The notes: generated by a model from the sequence alone, not told the origin. A DNA stretch of 64,000 nucleotides from Rubellimicrobium thermophilum DSM 16684 (GCF_000442315.1 NZ_KE557321.1:286998-350997), one strand, 5' to 3'; shown: positions 41,766 through 53,256, counted from the first letter of the stretch. Numbers and translations are program-made.

Positions 41766-42955
41766 CCCCGCACCGCCTTCACGATCTTCGCCGCGGCATC
41801 GTCAAGGTCGTCCGCCGCGATCACGTTGAGGCCCGAATCGGCGATGATCCTCTTGCCCAGATCCACATTGGTGCCTTCGAGCCGCACCACCAGCGGCACC
41901 TTCAGCCCAACCTCCCGCACCGCGGCGATGATGCCTTCGGCGATGATGTCGCAGCGCATGATGCCGCCGAAGATGTTCACCAGGATCCCCTTCACATTGG
42001 GATCCGAGGTGATGATCTTGAAGGCCTCGGTCACCTTCTCCTTCGTCGCCCCGCCGCCCACGTCAAGGAAATTGGCGGGCTCGGCACCGTAAAGCTTGAT
42101 GATGTCCATCGTCGCCATGGCGAGGCCGGCGCCGTTGACCATGCAGCCGATCTCGCCATCGAGGGCGATGTAGTTGAGATCGAATTTCGAGGCGGCCAGC
42201 TCCTTGGGATCCTCCTCGCTCTCGTCGCGCAGGGCGGCGATCTCCGGCTGACGCCAGAGGGCGTTGTTGTCGAAGCCCATCTTGGCATCGAGGCAGAGCA
42301 GGTTGCCCGCGGCCGTGACGACCAGCGGATTGATCTCGAGCATCTCCATGTCGCGCTCGACGAAGAGGCGGTAGAGCGTGCCCATGAGCGCCACGCATTG
42401 CTTCACCTGCGCCCCGGTGAGACCCAGGGCATAGGCGATGCGCCGCCCGTGAAAGGGCTGATAGCCGGTGACCGGATCGACCGTGAGGGTCAGCACCCGC
42501 TCCGGCGTGGCATGGGCGACCTCCTCGATGTCCATGCCGCCGTCCTGGCTGACGACGAAGGCGATGCGTGCGCTCGCCCGGTCCAGAAGCAGCGCGACAT
42601 AGAGCTCGCGCGCGATCTCGGACCCCTCCTCGATGTAGATGCGGTTGACGGTCTTGCCCGCCTCTCCGGTCTGCTTGGTCACGAGGGTGCGGCCCAGCAT
42701 CCGGCGGGCCTCCATCTCGGCCTCCTCGACCGAACGGGCGATGCGCACCCCGCCCTTCTCTCCGGCATCCGCCTCGATGAAGCGGCCCTTGCCGCGCCCG
42801 CCGGCATGGATCTGCGCCTTGACCACCCAGATAGGGCCATCGAGCTGGCCGGCCGCTGCCTTGGCCTCCTCCGCCCGCAGCACGGCGCGTCCCTCGGCCA
42901 CGGGGGCGCCCGCAGCCCGCAGAAGCGCCTTGGCCTGGTATTCGTGGATGTTCAT
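41762..42955 (-). CDS. sucC: Succinyl-CoA ligase (ADP-forming) beta subunit
   Basis: 397-residue ATP-grasp subunit. The family start [22 protein letters not shown], nucleotide loop [14 protein letters not shown], metal-binding region [12 protein letters not shown], and the C-terminal ligase domain with [13 protein letters not shown] and [14 protein letters not shown] are all present. It heads the operon sucC - hypothetical - sucD - sucA - sucB - MAPEG - lpd. The 314 bases upstream carry a tandem operator-like repeat. Intact. Confidence 0.96.
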   Translation of the reverse strand: MNIHEYQAKALLRAAGAPVAEGRAVLRAEEAKAAAGQLDGPIWVVKAQIHAGGRGKGRFIEADAGEKGGVRIARSVEEAEMEARRMLGRTLVTKQTGEAGKTVNRIYIEEGSEIARELYVALLLDRASARIAFVVSQDGGMDIEEVAHATPERVLTLTVDPVTGYQPFHGRRIAYALGLTGAQVKQCVALMGTLYRLFVERDMEMLEINPLVVTAAGNLLCLDAKMGFDNNALWRQPEIAALRDESEEDPKELAASKFDLNYIALDGEIGCMVNGAGLAMATMDIIKLYGAEPANFLDVGGGATKEKVTEAFKIITSDPNVKGILVNIFGGIMRCDIIAEGIIAAVREVGLKVPLVVRLEGTNVDLGKRIIADSGLNVIAADDLDDAAAKIVKAVRG

Positions 42956-43269
42956 GCGCGTCTCCCCGCCCGTTGGCCCGCGCCGTCTAAAGCACAGGCG
43001 ACGCCGTGCGGACAGGGGCAGAATGCATGGCATGGGCAAAAACCCGCCCTTGTGATCACAGCCCGGAAGCGTGTGATCGCAGAAATGCCGCTGCGCCTGC
43101 CGCCCCCGCAGCCGCGCCTGCCGCCCCGCATCGCAAGAGCGAATCACCCCTGCCGGCCGATCCCTCTCCATCGACCATGACGCCTTGCTGGCGGGGACCG
43201 GGATCGCCCCTTGCGAGGTCGGCCGCAGGGGCCGATAGCAGGACTCATGACAGCCAGGCGGGGGGAGCC
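42956..43269. other. 314-base intergenic region upstream of sucC
   Basis: No gene is visible. This is the divergent promoter region of sucC (minus) and a glycosyltransferase (plus). It contains an A-rich patch GGGCAAAAACCC (43035-43046) and the tandem TGTGATC repeats described separately at 43051-43081. A GGGGGA ribosome binding site for the glycosyltransferase lies at its right edge. Confidence 0.7.
43051..43081 (-). promoter_or_regulatory. Tandem palindromic operator-like repeats upstream of sucC
   Basis: TGTGATCACA (43051-43060, perfect palindrome) and TGTGATCGCA (43072-43081, one change) lie with centres exactly 21 bases apart, i.e. two helical turns on the same face. They are about 96-126 bases before the sucC start and 189-219 before the divergent glycosyltransferase. 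Same-face tandem palindromes are typical of a dimeric repressor or activator; the regulator is not identifiable here. Confidence 0.55.
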
Positions 43270-44312
43270 ATGAAATGGGGTGTGGTTGCCACCGTCAACG
43301 AACCCGAGCCCCTGCTGCGGGCCTTCGTGGCGCATCATCTCGCACTCGGGGCGAGCGAGGTCGTCCTTCATCTCGATGTCCCCGATGAGGGGCTGGCCCG
43401 CCGCCTTGCCCAGGCGCCGGGATGCCTCATCCATCAGCCGGCGCCGGAGGGCCTTGCCCTGCGCCGGCCGACGCCGGAGCGGCAGGCCCGCAATGCCGCC
43501 CTCACCTATGCAGCCACCGGGGTGGATTGGCTGCTCCATATCGATGCCGACGAGTTCCTGTGGGAGGCCGGACGGGTTCTGGAGGCCCTCGCCGCCGCTC
43601 CGCCCGATGTCATGGCCCTGGGCGTGGCGCCGCTCGACCGGGTCTGGCGGACGGCTGCCCCCCCGCAGACGATCTTCGACGGGCTGTTCCGCGATCTGGC
43701 GCCGGGGGGCAGCGAGGCCGCCCTGCGACGCATCTATGGGCCTGCACTGGACTTTCTCGACCGCGGCATCGCCGGCAACGGAGCGGCCAAGTTCTTCGTG
43801 CGCACCGGCCGGGGGTTGCGGATGGGGGTGCATGAGCCGACCGACAAGGAGGGCAGGGCAGTCCTGTCGCGGCTTCTGCCCGGGGGGGCGCTGCTGCATT
43901 TCGATGGAGCCACCCCGCCCATTACATCGCCAAGCTGCAGCGCAAGATCCGCCAGCAGCCGGGCTGGCCGGACTTTCCCGCGCCGGGCCGCCGGGCCCAG
44001 CTCCGCGCGGTGTGGGAGGCCGGGGGGGACCAGCGCCGGCTCGAGGCGCTGACGCGGGCGGCCAAGTTCCTGACCCCCGAACAGGAGGAGGCGCTGACGG
44101 CGCTGGGCCTGCTGCTGCGCCTGCCCTTCGATCCGCGCCCGGCCCTCGACCGCATCTATCCGGGAGAGCGGATCGATCTCACCCTGGCGGCCTTCGATGC
44201 CCATGCCCTGGGCGAACGGCCGATCCGATGGTCCGACCGTCTGCGCGACCGCTTGCGTGCTTGGCGCCGGATGCGCGTGGAACGGGCGCATGGACAAGAC
44301 CAGCCGCCCTGA
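43270..44312 (+). CDS. Glycosyltransferase family 2 protein (DUF4422/Glyco_tranf_2_4-like), frameshifted
   Basis: About 347 residues when repaired. The start [36 protein letters not shown] is typical of the Glyco_tranf_2_4 group, with the acidic metal site [13 protein letters not shown]. The first frame ends shortly after LLHFDGATP. Adding one base near 43913-43920 restores [17 protein letters not shown] and the C-terminal helical part, ending at 44312. A GGGGGA ribosome binding site precedes ATG 43270. It lies between mdh and sucC on the opposite strand, interrupting the otherwise minus-strand TCA block. Substrates are unknown. Confidence 0.77.
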
Positions 44313-44398
44313 ACGCGGCCTCGATGGGTCTGCCCGGCCGGCCCGCCCAGACGGCCCGCCCAGACGGTCCTCCCAGACGGTCCTCCCGGACGGTCGGA

Positions 44399-46222
<1,824 letters not shown>

Positions 46223-46223
<1 letters not shown>

Positions 46224-46426
46224 TGCGAGCCTATCGCTTTCTGACCGAGGACGACACCGCCGCCTTCTGCCACAAGGTGACCGAGGCGCTGTCCAAAGGG
46301 TGGGAGCTTTACGGCCCCCCCGTCTATGCCTTCGATGCCGCGCGCGGCGTGATGCGCTGCGGGCAGGCGGTCGTGAAGGAGGTGGAGGCCGTCTACTCCC
46401 CCGATCTGAAGCTCGGCTCGCTCTGA
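46223..46426 (+). CDS. DUF1737-domain small protein
   Basis: 67 residues. The pattern MRAYRFLTEDDTAAFCHKV, then ALSKGWELYGPPVYAFD and a conserved hydrophobic end VYSPDLKLGSL, matches DUF1737 proteins, a small alpha/beta family of unknown function. The ATG overlaps the stop of the NnrU-like gene (TGATG), so the two are co-translated. It converges on the helicase gene. Confidence 0.8.
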
Positions 46427-46442
46427 GGGGCGATCCGGGGGC

Positions 46443-47959
46443 TCAGGCCTCCTCCAGCGCCAGGGCGCCCGGGCGGGCCAGGTCTTCCACGGTCAGCGGC
46501 GCCTCGGGTCGGGCCAGGCGGTTGCGCACCACCCAGCGCAGATCGCGCGCGCTGCGGGTGATGGCGACATAGGCCAGCCGCTTCCACAGGGGCTGACCCG
46601 CCTCCGATCGGCCCGAGCGGGCCGCCGCCCAGAGATCGGGGGCAAAGACCTGCACGCTGTCCCACTGGCTTCCCTGCGCCTTGTGGATCGTCACCGCCGC
46701 GCCGTGCAGGAAGGTGGCCCCCATGCGGGCGGCATAGGGGATGAAGGGCTCCTCCTCGCCCTCCTTCTCGATGCGGATGATCGAGGCGACGCCGATCTGC
46801 GGCTCTTCGGCGCCCACGACATGAAGCCGCGAGAAGCCGGGGCGGCTGCCGGGGCCGAGATAGATCACCTGCGCCCCCCTTCACGAGGCCCCGCGCCTCG
46901 AGCTTGAAGCGCTGCTGGCGATGCTTCAGGGGCAGCTCGATCCCGTCGCAGACGAGCGGTTCGCCCGGCAGCAGCGCATCCTCGGGGGCGCCATAGGCCT
47001 GCCGCCAGGCATGGATCAGGCGGATGCGCGTGGCATTGCGCCACACCAGCATGGGCGAGCGGGCCATCAGGGCGGCCTCGGCGCGGTCGGCCACCGTCAC
47101 GCGGGGGTCGCGCGCGGCCAGATCACGCAGCAGGGCCTCGAAATCCGCGAAGTCCAGATCGGGATCGCCCAGCGCCTCGGCCAGCTCGAGGATGGGGCTG
47201 TCGGCCTCCTGCCGGTGGATGCGCGACAGATGGCATCTCTGACCGGGGGGCAGCGTCTCGAACACCATGCCCCCCTGTCCCTGCACGGGGGGAAGCTGGG
47301 CCGGATCCCCGAACAGCAGCAGCGTGGGGAAGATCGCCTGCAGATCGGCCAGAGCCCGCGCATCGAGCATCGAGGCCTCGTCCACCAGGCCGATGTCGAG
47401 GGGATCCTCACGCCGGGTCCAGCCGATGATGAAGTCCGTCCCCCGCAGACCCGCCGCGGCCAGCGCGGCCGGGATCGAGCCCAGCGCCTCATGACTGGCC
47501 TTGGCCCGGTCGAGCTGCTCATCGGTCAGGGGATCGGGGGCGGGACGTTCGCCTTCTCCGGCCAGCCAGCGGGCCACCCTCTCATAGGCGGGGTGATAGA
47601 CGGGGGTGTAGAGAATGCGGTGGATCGTGGTCGCGGGCACGCCGCGCGCGCGCAGCACGGCAGCGGCCTTGTTGGTGGGGGCCAGAACGGCCAGGCTGCG
47701 CCTGTCCCTCTTGCGCCCACCCCAATCGGGCGCAGCCACCGCCACACCCGCCTCCCGCAGCCCCCTTCACGATCGCCGCGAGCAGGAGCGATTTGCCCGA
47801 GCCCGCCCGCCCCGTCACGGCCAGCAGGGTCCGGGGGCGGGCGGGAGCGGCGGGCGCGGCATGGCCCCCTTCGAGATCCACACCCGCCCCGCGCAGGAGC
47901 TGGACAATCGCGGACCAGGCAGCCTTCTGGTCGGGGGAGAGGACGGGCAGGGCAGGCAT
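46443..47959 (-). CDS. RecD-like ATP-dependent DNA helicase (frameshifted)
   Basis: Superfamily 1B helicase of about 505 residues when repaired. Walker A is LLAVTGRAGSGKSLLLAAI, motif Ia VLAPTNKAAAVLR, Walker B in LVDEASMLDARALADL, motif III LFGDPAQLPPVQG, and the C-terminal UvrD_C_2 motifs GAAVTIHKAQGSQWDSVQVF and RLAYVAITRSARDL. The frame breaks twice, each time after GTGAAG: one extra base in the C run 47761-47765, and one in 46874-46879. The start MPALPVLSPDQKAAW at 47959 fits related proteins. It is a stand-alone helicase, not part of RecBCD. Confidence 0.85.
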
Positions 47960-48046
47960 GCGGGCACCCTAGCCGGGCCGAGGGAAGGGGGCCAGAGGCG
48001 CCGGCCCGCCTGTTCCCCCCTCTCCCTGTTCGCGTGCAGCGGGCGA

Positions 48047-48298
48047 TCAGGGGACGCGCGCCCTGTCCCCCGTGGCCGCGGCGGGGGGGCGGCCCAGAGC
48101 TGCCGTCTGTGTCCATCCTCCCTCGCCGGCCGGGGCCCCCGGCGCGTCCGCTGCGCGGGCTCCTGCCGCCGCGATCTCCTGCCTGGCGAGATGGCCTGTC
48201 TGCTCGAGCGCGGCGGCCAGCGCGGTCAGGCCGTTGAGGGCGGCATAGCTGCGAAGATCCTCGAGAACCCCGATGATCCATTGATGTCCCACGGTCAT
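48047..48298 (-). CDS. Small conserved hypothetical protein
   Basis: About 83 residues. The first half, GHQWIIGVLEDLRSYAALNGLTALAAALEQTGHLARQEIA, looks like a compact two-helix protein; the second half is Ala/Gly-rich and probably disordered. It resembles short uncharacterised proteins in related bacteria, from memory only. The GGGAGG ribosome binding site abuts the ATG at 48298, so the GTG at 48292, six bases further on, may be the true start. No function can be assigned. Confidence 0.6.
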   Translation of the reverse strand: MTVGHQWIIGVLEDLRSYAALNGLTALAAALEQTGHLARQEIAAAGARAADAPGAPAGEGGWTQTAALGRPPAAATGDRARVP

Positions 48299-48439
48299 CC
48301 TCCCGGGAAAAGGGTTCCACATCCGACGCGGCGGGCGCCGGCCCGCCGCGGGCATGGAGGCAGGCTAGCCGCATCCCCCCCCGGCACGCCAGCGGTGGAT
48401 ACGTTCCTGACGCAAGGGCGAAAGAGCGGCTGCGGGCCT

Positions 48440-49201
48440 TCAGCGTCGCACGACCTGGAAGGCGGCAGAGGCCGCCCAGCCGGCGGCGATGGCCAGCAGC
48501 AGCGCCAGCAGCCCATAGGCCACCGGCTGTTCGCGCGAAAGGGCGAAGAGCCAGCGTTCGAGCCCCACCTTGCGCACCTCGATCGCGGTTTCGAAAAGGT
48601 CCACCACCTCGCCGTTGCGGGTGAGGAAGATGCGTGTGGGATAGCGCCCCTCGGTGAGATTGGCCGGCAGGCCGATACGGGTGCGGAACAGGGTCTGCTC
48701 GGCGAAGTCCACGCCCCCTTCGAGAAGCACATAGGCCCCCTGTTCCATGCGCAGGCGAATCAGCGCCTCGAGATAGTCGTCGCGGTTGCCCACATCGTTG
48801 CCGATGGCGCGGATCGCCCGCGGGATGGAGACGGAATGGCGCAGATTCTCGGTCTCGGTCAGGATCTCGTCCAGGGGTCCGGTGGTGGCGACGGCATAGA
48901 AGGAGGGTGCGGCATTCACCCGCACCGCGGAGGTGTTCATCCAGATCCCGAAGCGGCGCTCGGCATGGCGGACGGTCAGGCGCTCCATCGGCCCCGAGAC
49001 GGTGACGATCACCTCGAGCGGGGCCGTGCCGGGCGGCGGAATCCTGTCGCGTCGGACGCCGCCGAAGATGAGGATGTCGGAGCCGTCGAAGGTGGCGGTG
49101 ATCGCCACCTCGTCCTGCGACAGGCCCAGGACGATCTCCTCGCCCCGACTCGTCGCGGCGGGCAGCAGCAGCAGGAGGCTCGCCAGAAGCCATCGCATCA
49201 T
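48440..49201 (-). CDS. TIGR02186-family membrane protein
   Basis: 253 residues: signal peptide (MMRWLLASLLLLLPAATSRGE), a periplasmic beta-rich domain (DEVAITATFDGSDILIFGGVRRD, FGIWMNTSAVRVNAAPSFYAVATTGPL, PTRIFLTRNGEVVDLFETAIEVRKVG), and one C-terminal membrane helix (YGLLALLLAIAAGWAASAAF). This matches TIGR02186, a family of unknown function regularly encoded next to TSUP permeases. Its ATG overlaps the stop of that permease (ATGA), so the two probably form one complex or pathway. Confidence 0.85.
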   Translation of the reverse strand: MMRWLLASLLLLLPAATSRGEEIVLGLSQDEVAITATFDGSDILIFGGVRRDRIPPPGTAPLEVIVTVSGPMERLTVRHAERRFGIWMNTSAVRVNAAPSFYAVATTGPLDEILTETENLRHSVSIPRAIRAIGNDVGNRDDYLEALIRLRMEQGAYVLLEGGVDFAEQTLFRTRIGLPANLTEGRYPTRIFLTRNGEVVDLFETAIEVRKVGLERWLFALSREQPVAYGLLALLLAIAAGWAASAAFQVVRR

Positions 49202-50101
49202 GGCCCTGTCACCGTGAAGGGATCGGCCGGTGGCAGCAGCAGCGTGAACATCAGCTGCAGGCAGACGGCCAGCACAAGCAGCGCCAGCAGGATCCGCAGC
49301 CTCTCGGGCTTCAGGCCCGTGCCGAGACTGGCGCCCAGTTGCGCGCCGACGACCCCGCCCGCGATCAGCATCAGGGCCAGCAGGATGTCCACCGTGCCGT
49401 TGGTGACGGCATGGAGAAAGGTCGTGAAGGCGGTGACGAAGATGATCTGGAAGGTCGAGGTGCCGACCACGACCCGCGTGGGCATGCCCAGCAGATAGAT
49501 CATCGCCGGCACCATGATGAAGCCGCCCCCCACTCCCATCACCGCCGACAGCACGCCCACCATGAGGCCGACGCCCAGGGGCGGGATGACCGAGATGTAG
49601 AGCCCCGAGACGCGGAATCGCGTCTTGAAGGGCAGGGCATGAACCCACAGATGCCGCCGCCGCCGGGCCGGGATGCCCTGCCTGGCGCGCCAGCTTGCCC
49701 GCAGGCTTTCCCACAGCATCAGCCCGCCCACCGAGCCGAGGAAGACCACATAGCAGAGCTTCACCAGCAGATCGATCTGGCCGCGCCGCAGCAGCAGGTT
49801 GAAGAGCATGACCCAAGGCCGATCCGAGCAGCCCGCCGATCAGCAGCACCGTCCCCATCCAGAGATCCACCGTCCGCCGGCGCAGATGCGCCAGCAGCGC
49901 CGAGAAGGAAGAGGCGACGATCTGATTGGCCGAAGTCGCCACCGCCACCGCGGGAGGAATCCCGACAAGCAGCAGCAGCGGCGTGATCAGGAAACCGCCC
50001 CCCACCCCGAAGAGGCCTGACAGCACGCCGACCAGACCGCCGATCCCCAGAAGGAGGATGGCGTTGACGGAGACCTCGGCAATGGGGAGGTAGAACTGCA
50101 T
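49198..50101 (-). CDS. TSUP (TauE/SafE) family permease, frameshifted
   Basis: About 301 residues when repaired, eight or more membrane helices in two repeats. Each repeat has the TSUP glycine motif: GIGGLVGVLSGLFGVGGGFL in the N-terminal half and MVGVLSAVMGVGGGFIMVPA in the C-terminal half. The frame breaks near 49811-49816 between GGLLGSALG and MLFNLLLRRGQ. TSUP members export sulfite, sulfoacetate or other small organosulfur anions; the substrate here is open. A GGAGGAG ribosome binding site precedes ATG 50101, and repeat elements lie just upstream. Confidence 0.85.
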
Positions 50102-50118
50102 GGGGCTCCTCCGCGCAC

Positions 50119-50160
50119 TGTCCTAGGACACACCGGTCAGGCGCGAAAGCCAACCGGTCA
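50119..50160 (-). promoter_or_regulatory. Operator-like repeats upstream of the TSUP gene
   Basis: ACCGGTCA occurs at 50132-50139 and again at 50153-50160, i.e. direct repeats exactly 21 bases apart with palindromic core ACCGGT. Beside them is the perfect 12-base palindrome TGTCCTAGGACA (50119-50130). All lie within 60 bases of the TSUP start codon, a position suited to a repressor or activator and core promoter. Confidence 0.5.
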
Positions 50161-50297
50161 CGACCGTTGCGCACGGAGATTTTTGCCCTGTCCCGAGACA
50201 CCTGCCGCCCCGCTGCGGCGAGGCCTGCTGCGGCGATGCCGGACAGACCCTGTGGCCAGAGGGGCGCCCGATCCGGCCGGGGCGAGCCTCCGCCGCG

Positions 50298-51104
50298 TCA
50301 GGCCATGTCGCGCAGCATCCGGCGCAGCACCCGGCCGAGCTTGGCAGCCCCGAGGGGGGCCATCGCCTTGGTGTGTTCGTGGCTGATCGCCTCGTCCGAG
50401 AGACCCGCCGCCATGTTCGTGACGACCGACAGGGCAGCGACACGCAGGCCGAGGAACCGTGCCAGGATCACCTCGGGCACGGTGGACATCCCCACGGCAT
50501 CGGCCCCGAAGCCGCGCAGCATGCGGATCTCGGCCGGCGTCTCGAAGGAGGGGCCGGACCACCAGACATAGACGCCTTCGTGCAGATGGACATCCTCGGC
50601 CGCGGCGGCGGCCCGCAGGCGCGCGCGCAGGGCGGGGTCATGGGCATCGGTCAGGGGGACGAAGCGGGCATCCGTCGGCTCGCCGATCAGGGGATTGGCG
50701 CCTGCCATGTTGATGTGGTCGGACAGCAGCATGACCGATCCGGGCGGCATGTCGGAGCGGAGGCTCCCGGCGGCATTGGTCAGGATCACCGCCTCGGCCC
50801 CGAGCGCGCGCAGCACCTCCAGCGGCAGGCGCATGGCGGCCGGGTTACCCGATTCGTAGTAATGGGCTCGCCCGCCGAAGGCGGCGACGCGGACCCCCTC
50901 GAGCAGGCCGACATGCAGGTTGGGATTGTGTCCCGATACGCCCGCATGGGGAAAGCCGGGCAGATCGGCATAGGGGATGGCGATGCCCTCCACCTCGGCC
51001 GCGAGCCCCCCGAGGCCCGAGCCCAGCACGAGGCCAATGCGCACCGGCGTATCGCCGGCGCGGCTGCGGATCAGCGCGGCAAGATCCTCGGCGCTAGGGG
51101 TCAT
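50298..51104 (-). CDS. Purine-nucleoside phosphorylase
   Basis: 268-residue trimeric-type PNP that splits purine nucleosides with phosphate. The phosphate loop is in IGLVLGSGLGGLA, with PGFPHAGVSGHNPNLHVG, HYYESGNPA and VILTNAAGSLRSDMPPGSVMLLSDHIN; the late part includes GPSFETPAEIRMLRGFGADAVGMSTVPEV. It follows two bases behind the second permease of a nucleoside importer, so imported nucleosides are probably phosphorolysed at once. ATG 51104 (MTPSAEDLAALI). Whether guanosine/inosine only or also adenosine is used is not determined. Confidence 0.92.
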   Translation of the reverse strand: MTPSAEDLAALIRSRAGDTPVRIGLVLGSGLGGLAAEVEGIAIPYADLPGFPHAGVSGHNPNLHVGLLEGVRVAAFGGRAHYYESGNPAAMRLPLEVLRALGAEAVILTNAAGSLRSDMPPGSVMLLSDHINMAGANPLIGEPTDARFVPLTDAHDPALRARLRAAAAAEDVHLHEGVYVWWSGPSFETPAEIRMLRGFGADAVGMSTVPEVILARFLGLRVAALSVVTNMAAGLSDEAISHEHTKAMAPLGAAKLGRVLRRMLRDMA

Positions 51105-51106
51105 GC

Positions 51107-52078
51107 TCAGCGCTCCTTCACATAGGGCTGCCCGCCCGCGCGGGGCGGGATCGCGCGGCCGACGAATCCGGCAAGGATGATCACGGTCAGCACATAGGGC
51201 AGGGCCGACAGCAGGGCCGATGGCACGCGCAGGTCGAACAGGCGGACAAAGATGTCCGGTCGCGCCTCGAGCGCCTGGAAGAAGCCGAACAGCAGGCAGG
51301 CCCAAAGCGCCGCCCAGGGGCGCCATTTGGCGAAGATCAGTGCGGCCAGCGCGATATAGCCGCGTCCTGCCGTCATGTCGCGGACGAAGCCTGCCGCCGG
51401 CTCGGCGGTCGAGAGCTGGGCCCCGGCGATGCCGCAGAGCAGGCCCGCGATGGCGACGGCGGCATAGCGCAGCCGCGCCACCGACACGCCCGCTGTGTCC
51501 ACCGCGGCCGGGTTCTCGCCCACCGCGCGCAGGCGCAGGCCGAAACGGGTGCGGAACAGGACCCACCAGCTCAGCGGCACCGCCAGAAGGGCTGCATAGA
51601 CGAGGATCGTGTGACCCGAGACGACCTGCGCATAGATCGGCCCCAGCACCGGCACGGGGCGGATCGTCTCGGCCAGGGGCAGGGTGATCTCGGTAAAGCG
51701 GCTGCCGCTGTCCAGTTGCGGGGTGCGCCCGCCCTGGCGGAACCAGCGTTCGGCGATGACGACGGTCAGCCCGGCGGCGAGGAAATTGATCGCCACGCCG
51801 GAGATGAGCTGATTGCCGCGGAAGGTGATCGAGGCCAGCCCGTGCACCGCCGAAAGGAGGAGCGCCCCCGCAATCCCCACCAGCAGGCCTAGCCAGGCCG
51901 ACCCTGTTGCATAGGCGAAACCCGCCGCGAGAAAGGCCGAGACGAGCATCTTTCCTTCGAGGCCGATGTCGAAGATGCCCGCGCGTTCGGAGAACAGGCC
52001 GGCCAGACAGGCCAGCAGCAGCGGCGAGGCCGTCCGCAGCGTCGAATCGAGCAGCAGAAGGATCGTGGTCCAGTCCAT
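51107..52078 (-). CDS. Nucleoside ABC transporter permease (BmpC/NupQ-like)
   Basis: 323-residue permease of the BPD_transp_2 family with 8-9 membrane helices. Conserved points are FSERAGIFDIGLEGKMLVSAF near the N-terminus, FRGNQLISGVAINFLAAGLT, RLRAVGENPAAVDTAGVSV (the ATPase-contact loop) and GRGYIALAALIFAKWRP. It pairs with the larger permease encoded 5 bases upstream to form the channel of a BMP-type nucleoside importer. Intact. Confidence 0.9.
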   Translation of the reverse strand: MDWTTILLLLDSTLRTASPLLLACLAGLFSERAGIFDIGLEGKMLVSAFLAAGFAYATGSAWLGLLVGIAGALLLSAVHGLASITFRGNQLISGVAINFLAAGLTVVIAERWFRQGGRTPQLDSGSRFTEITLPLAETIRPVPVLGPIYAQVVSGHTILVYAALLAVPLSWWVLFRTRFGLRLRAVGENPAAVDTAGVSVARLRYAAVAIAGLLCGIAGAQLSTAEPAAGFVRDMTAGRGYIALAALIFAKWRPWAALWACLLFGFFQALEARPDIFVRLFDLRVPSALLSALPYVLTVIILAGFVGRAIPPRAGGQPYVKER

Positions 52079-52082
52079 CGCG

Positions 52083-53255
52083 TCACTCCGCCGGCTTGCC
52101 GGGGTCCGAAGGGGGCGTCATATGCCCCGGCGAAGACCTCGCGGGGCCGGGGGCGGCGATCGGGGCGCGGGCACGGCGGCGCTCGGCGAAGATCATCTCG
52201 ACCGGCATGCGCACCATGTTGTCGAGCGCCCCGGTGAAGAGGATCACCAGCGCCTGGATCACGAGGATCATCTCGCGCGGGATGCCGAGGGCGAATTGCA
52301 GCTCTCCCCCGCCCTGATAGAGGATCCCGAAGAGGATCGAGGCGAGGAACACGCCGAAGGGATGCGCCCGGCCCATCAGCGCCACCGCGATGCCGATGAA
52401 GCCGGCCCCCTCCACGGCATTGAGGATCAGCCGTTCCGAATAGCCCAGGGTGTTGTTGACGGCCATCAGCCCCGCCAGCCCGCCCGAGATCAGCATGGTC
52501 ACCATGATGATGCGCGTGGCGTCGATCCCGGCATAGCGGGCTGCGCCTTCGGAATGGCCGAAGGCACGGATCTCGTAGCCGAGCCGCGTGCGCCAGATCA
52601 GCCACCAGACCGCGACACAGGCCGCCACGGCGACGAAGAAGGCGATGTTGGCGGGGGTAGAGCGGAAGAGGATCGTCTCCCCGAAGGAGAACATGTCGCG
52701 GAAGGAGGGGATATGCGTCGCCGGCGGGAAGGGGGCGGTGGCCGTCTCCATGGTGCCCGCGGGCTTGAGCGGGCCGACCAGAAGCCAGTTCAGCAGGGCG
52801 GCGGCGATGAAGTTGAACATGATCGTCGTGATGACGATGTGGCTGCCCCGTCTGGCCTGCAGCAGGGCCGGGATCGCCGCCCAGGCCGCCCCGAACAGGG
52901 CGGCCGCCACCGCAGAGCCCAGCATCGCCAGCGTCCAGTGCGGCCAGGGCAGGTAGAGCGCCACCAGCGCGATGCCGAGGCCCCCCCACGTCGCCTGCCC
53001 CTCGGCGCCGATGTTGAACAGCCGCGCATGCATCGCCACCGCCACGGCAAGGCCGGTGAAGATGAAGTTGGTCGCGTAATACAGCGTGTAGCCCCAGGCA
53101 TAGGTGGAGCCCACCGCCCCCGAGACCATGATTCCCAGGGCCCGAAGCGGATTCTCGCCGATGGCGAGGATCACGACACCCGAGATCAGTCCGGCCAGCA
53201 GGATCGAGATCAGCGGCACCAGGATCAGGTCGGCCCAGCGCGGCATGCGGTCCAT
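52083..53255 (-). CDS. Nucleoside ABC transporter permease (BmpB/NupP-like)
   Basis: 390-residue permease of the same family. Landmarks are FTGLAVAVAMHARLFNIGAEGQ, HIVITTIMFNFIAAALLNWLLVGPL (long periplasmic insert after it), YEIRAFGHSEGAARYAGI (coupling loop) and GFIGIAVALMGRAHPFGVF. The C-terminal ~35 residues are charged and Pro-rich, beyond the normal family end, and lie in the cytoplasm. It is one base from the ATPase gene stop. Intact. Confidence 0.9.
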   Translation of the reverse strand: MDRMPRWADLILVPLISILLAGLISGVVILAIGENPLRALGIMVSGAVGSTYAWGYTLYYATNFIFTGLAVAVAMHARLFNIGAEGQATWGGLGIALVALYLPWPHWTLAMLGSAVAAALFGAAWAAIPALLQARRGSHIVITTIMFNFIAAALLNWLLVGPLKPAGTMETATAPFPPATHIPSFRDMFSFGETILFRSTPANIAFFVAVAACVAVWWLIWRTRLGYEIRAFGHSEGAARYAGIDATRIIMVTMLISGGLAGLMAVNNTLGYSERLILNAVEGAGFIGIAVALMGRAHPFGVFLASILFGILYQGGGELQFALGIPREMILVIQALVILFTGALDNMVRMPVEMIFAERRRARAPIAAPGPARSSPGHMTPPSDPGKPAE

Positions 53256-53256
53256 G

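Noticed and set aside
43051..43060. CRP site upstream of sucC
   Set aside because: TGTGA and TCACA arms touch without the six-base spacer that CRP sites need, so I list it only as an unidentified operator.
46393..47745. Long continuous minus-strand frame read as a complete helicase
   Set aside because: It lacks Walker A at one end and runs into non-homologous sequence at the other; the true gene spans 46443-47959 with two frame breaks.
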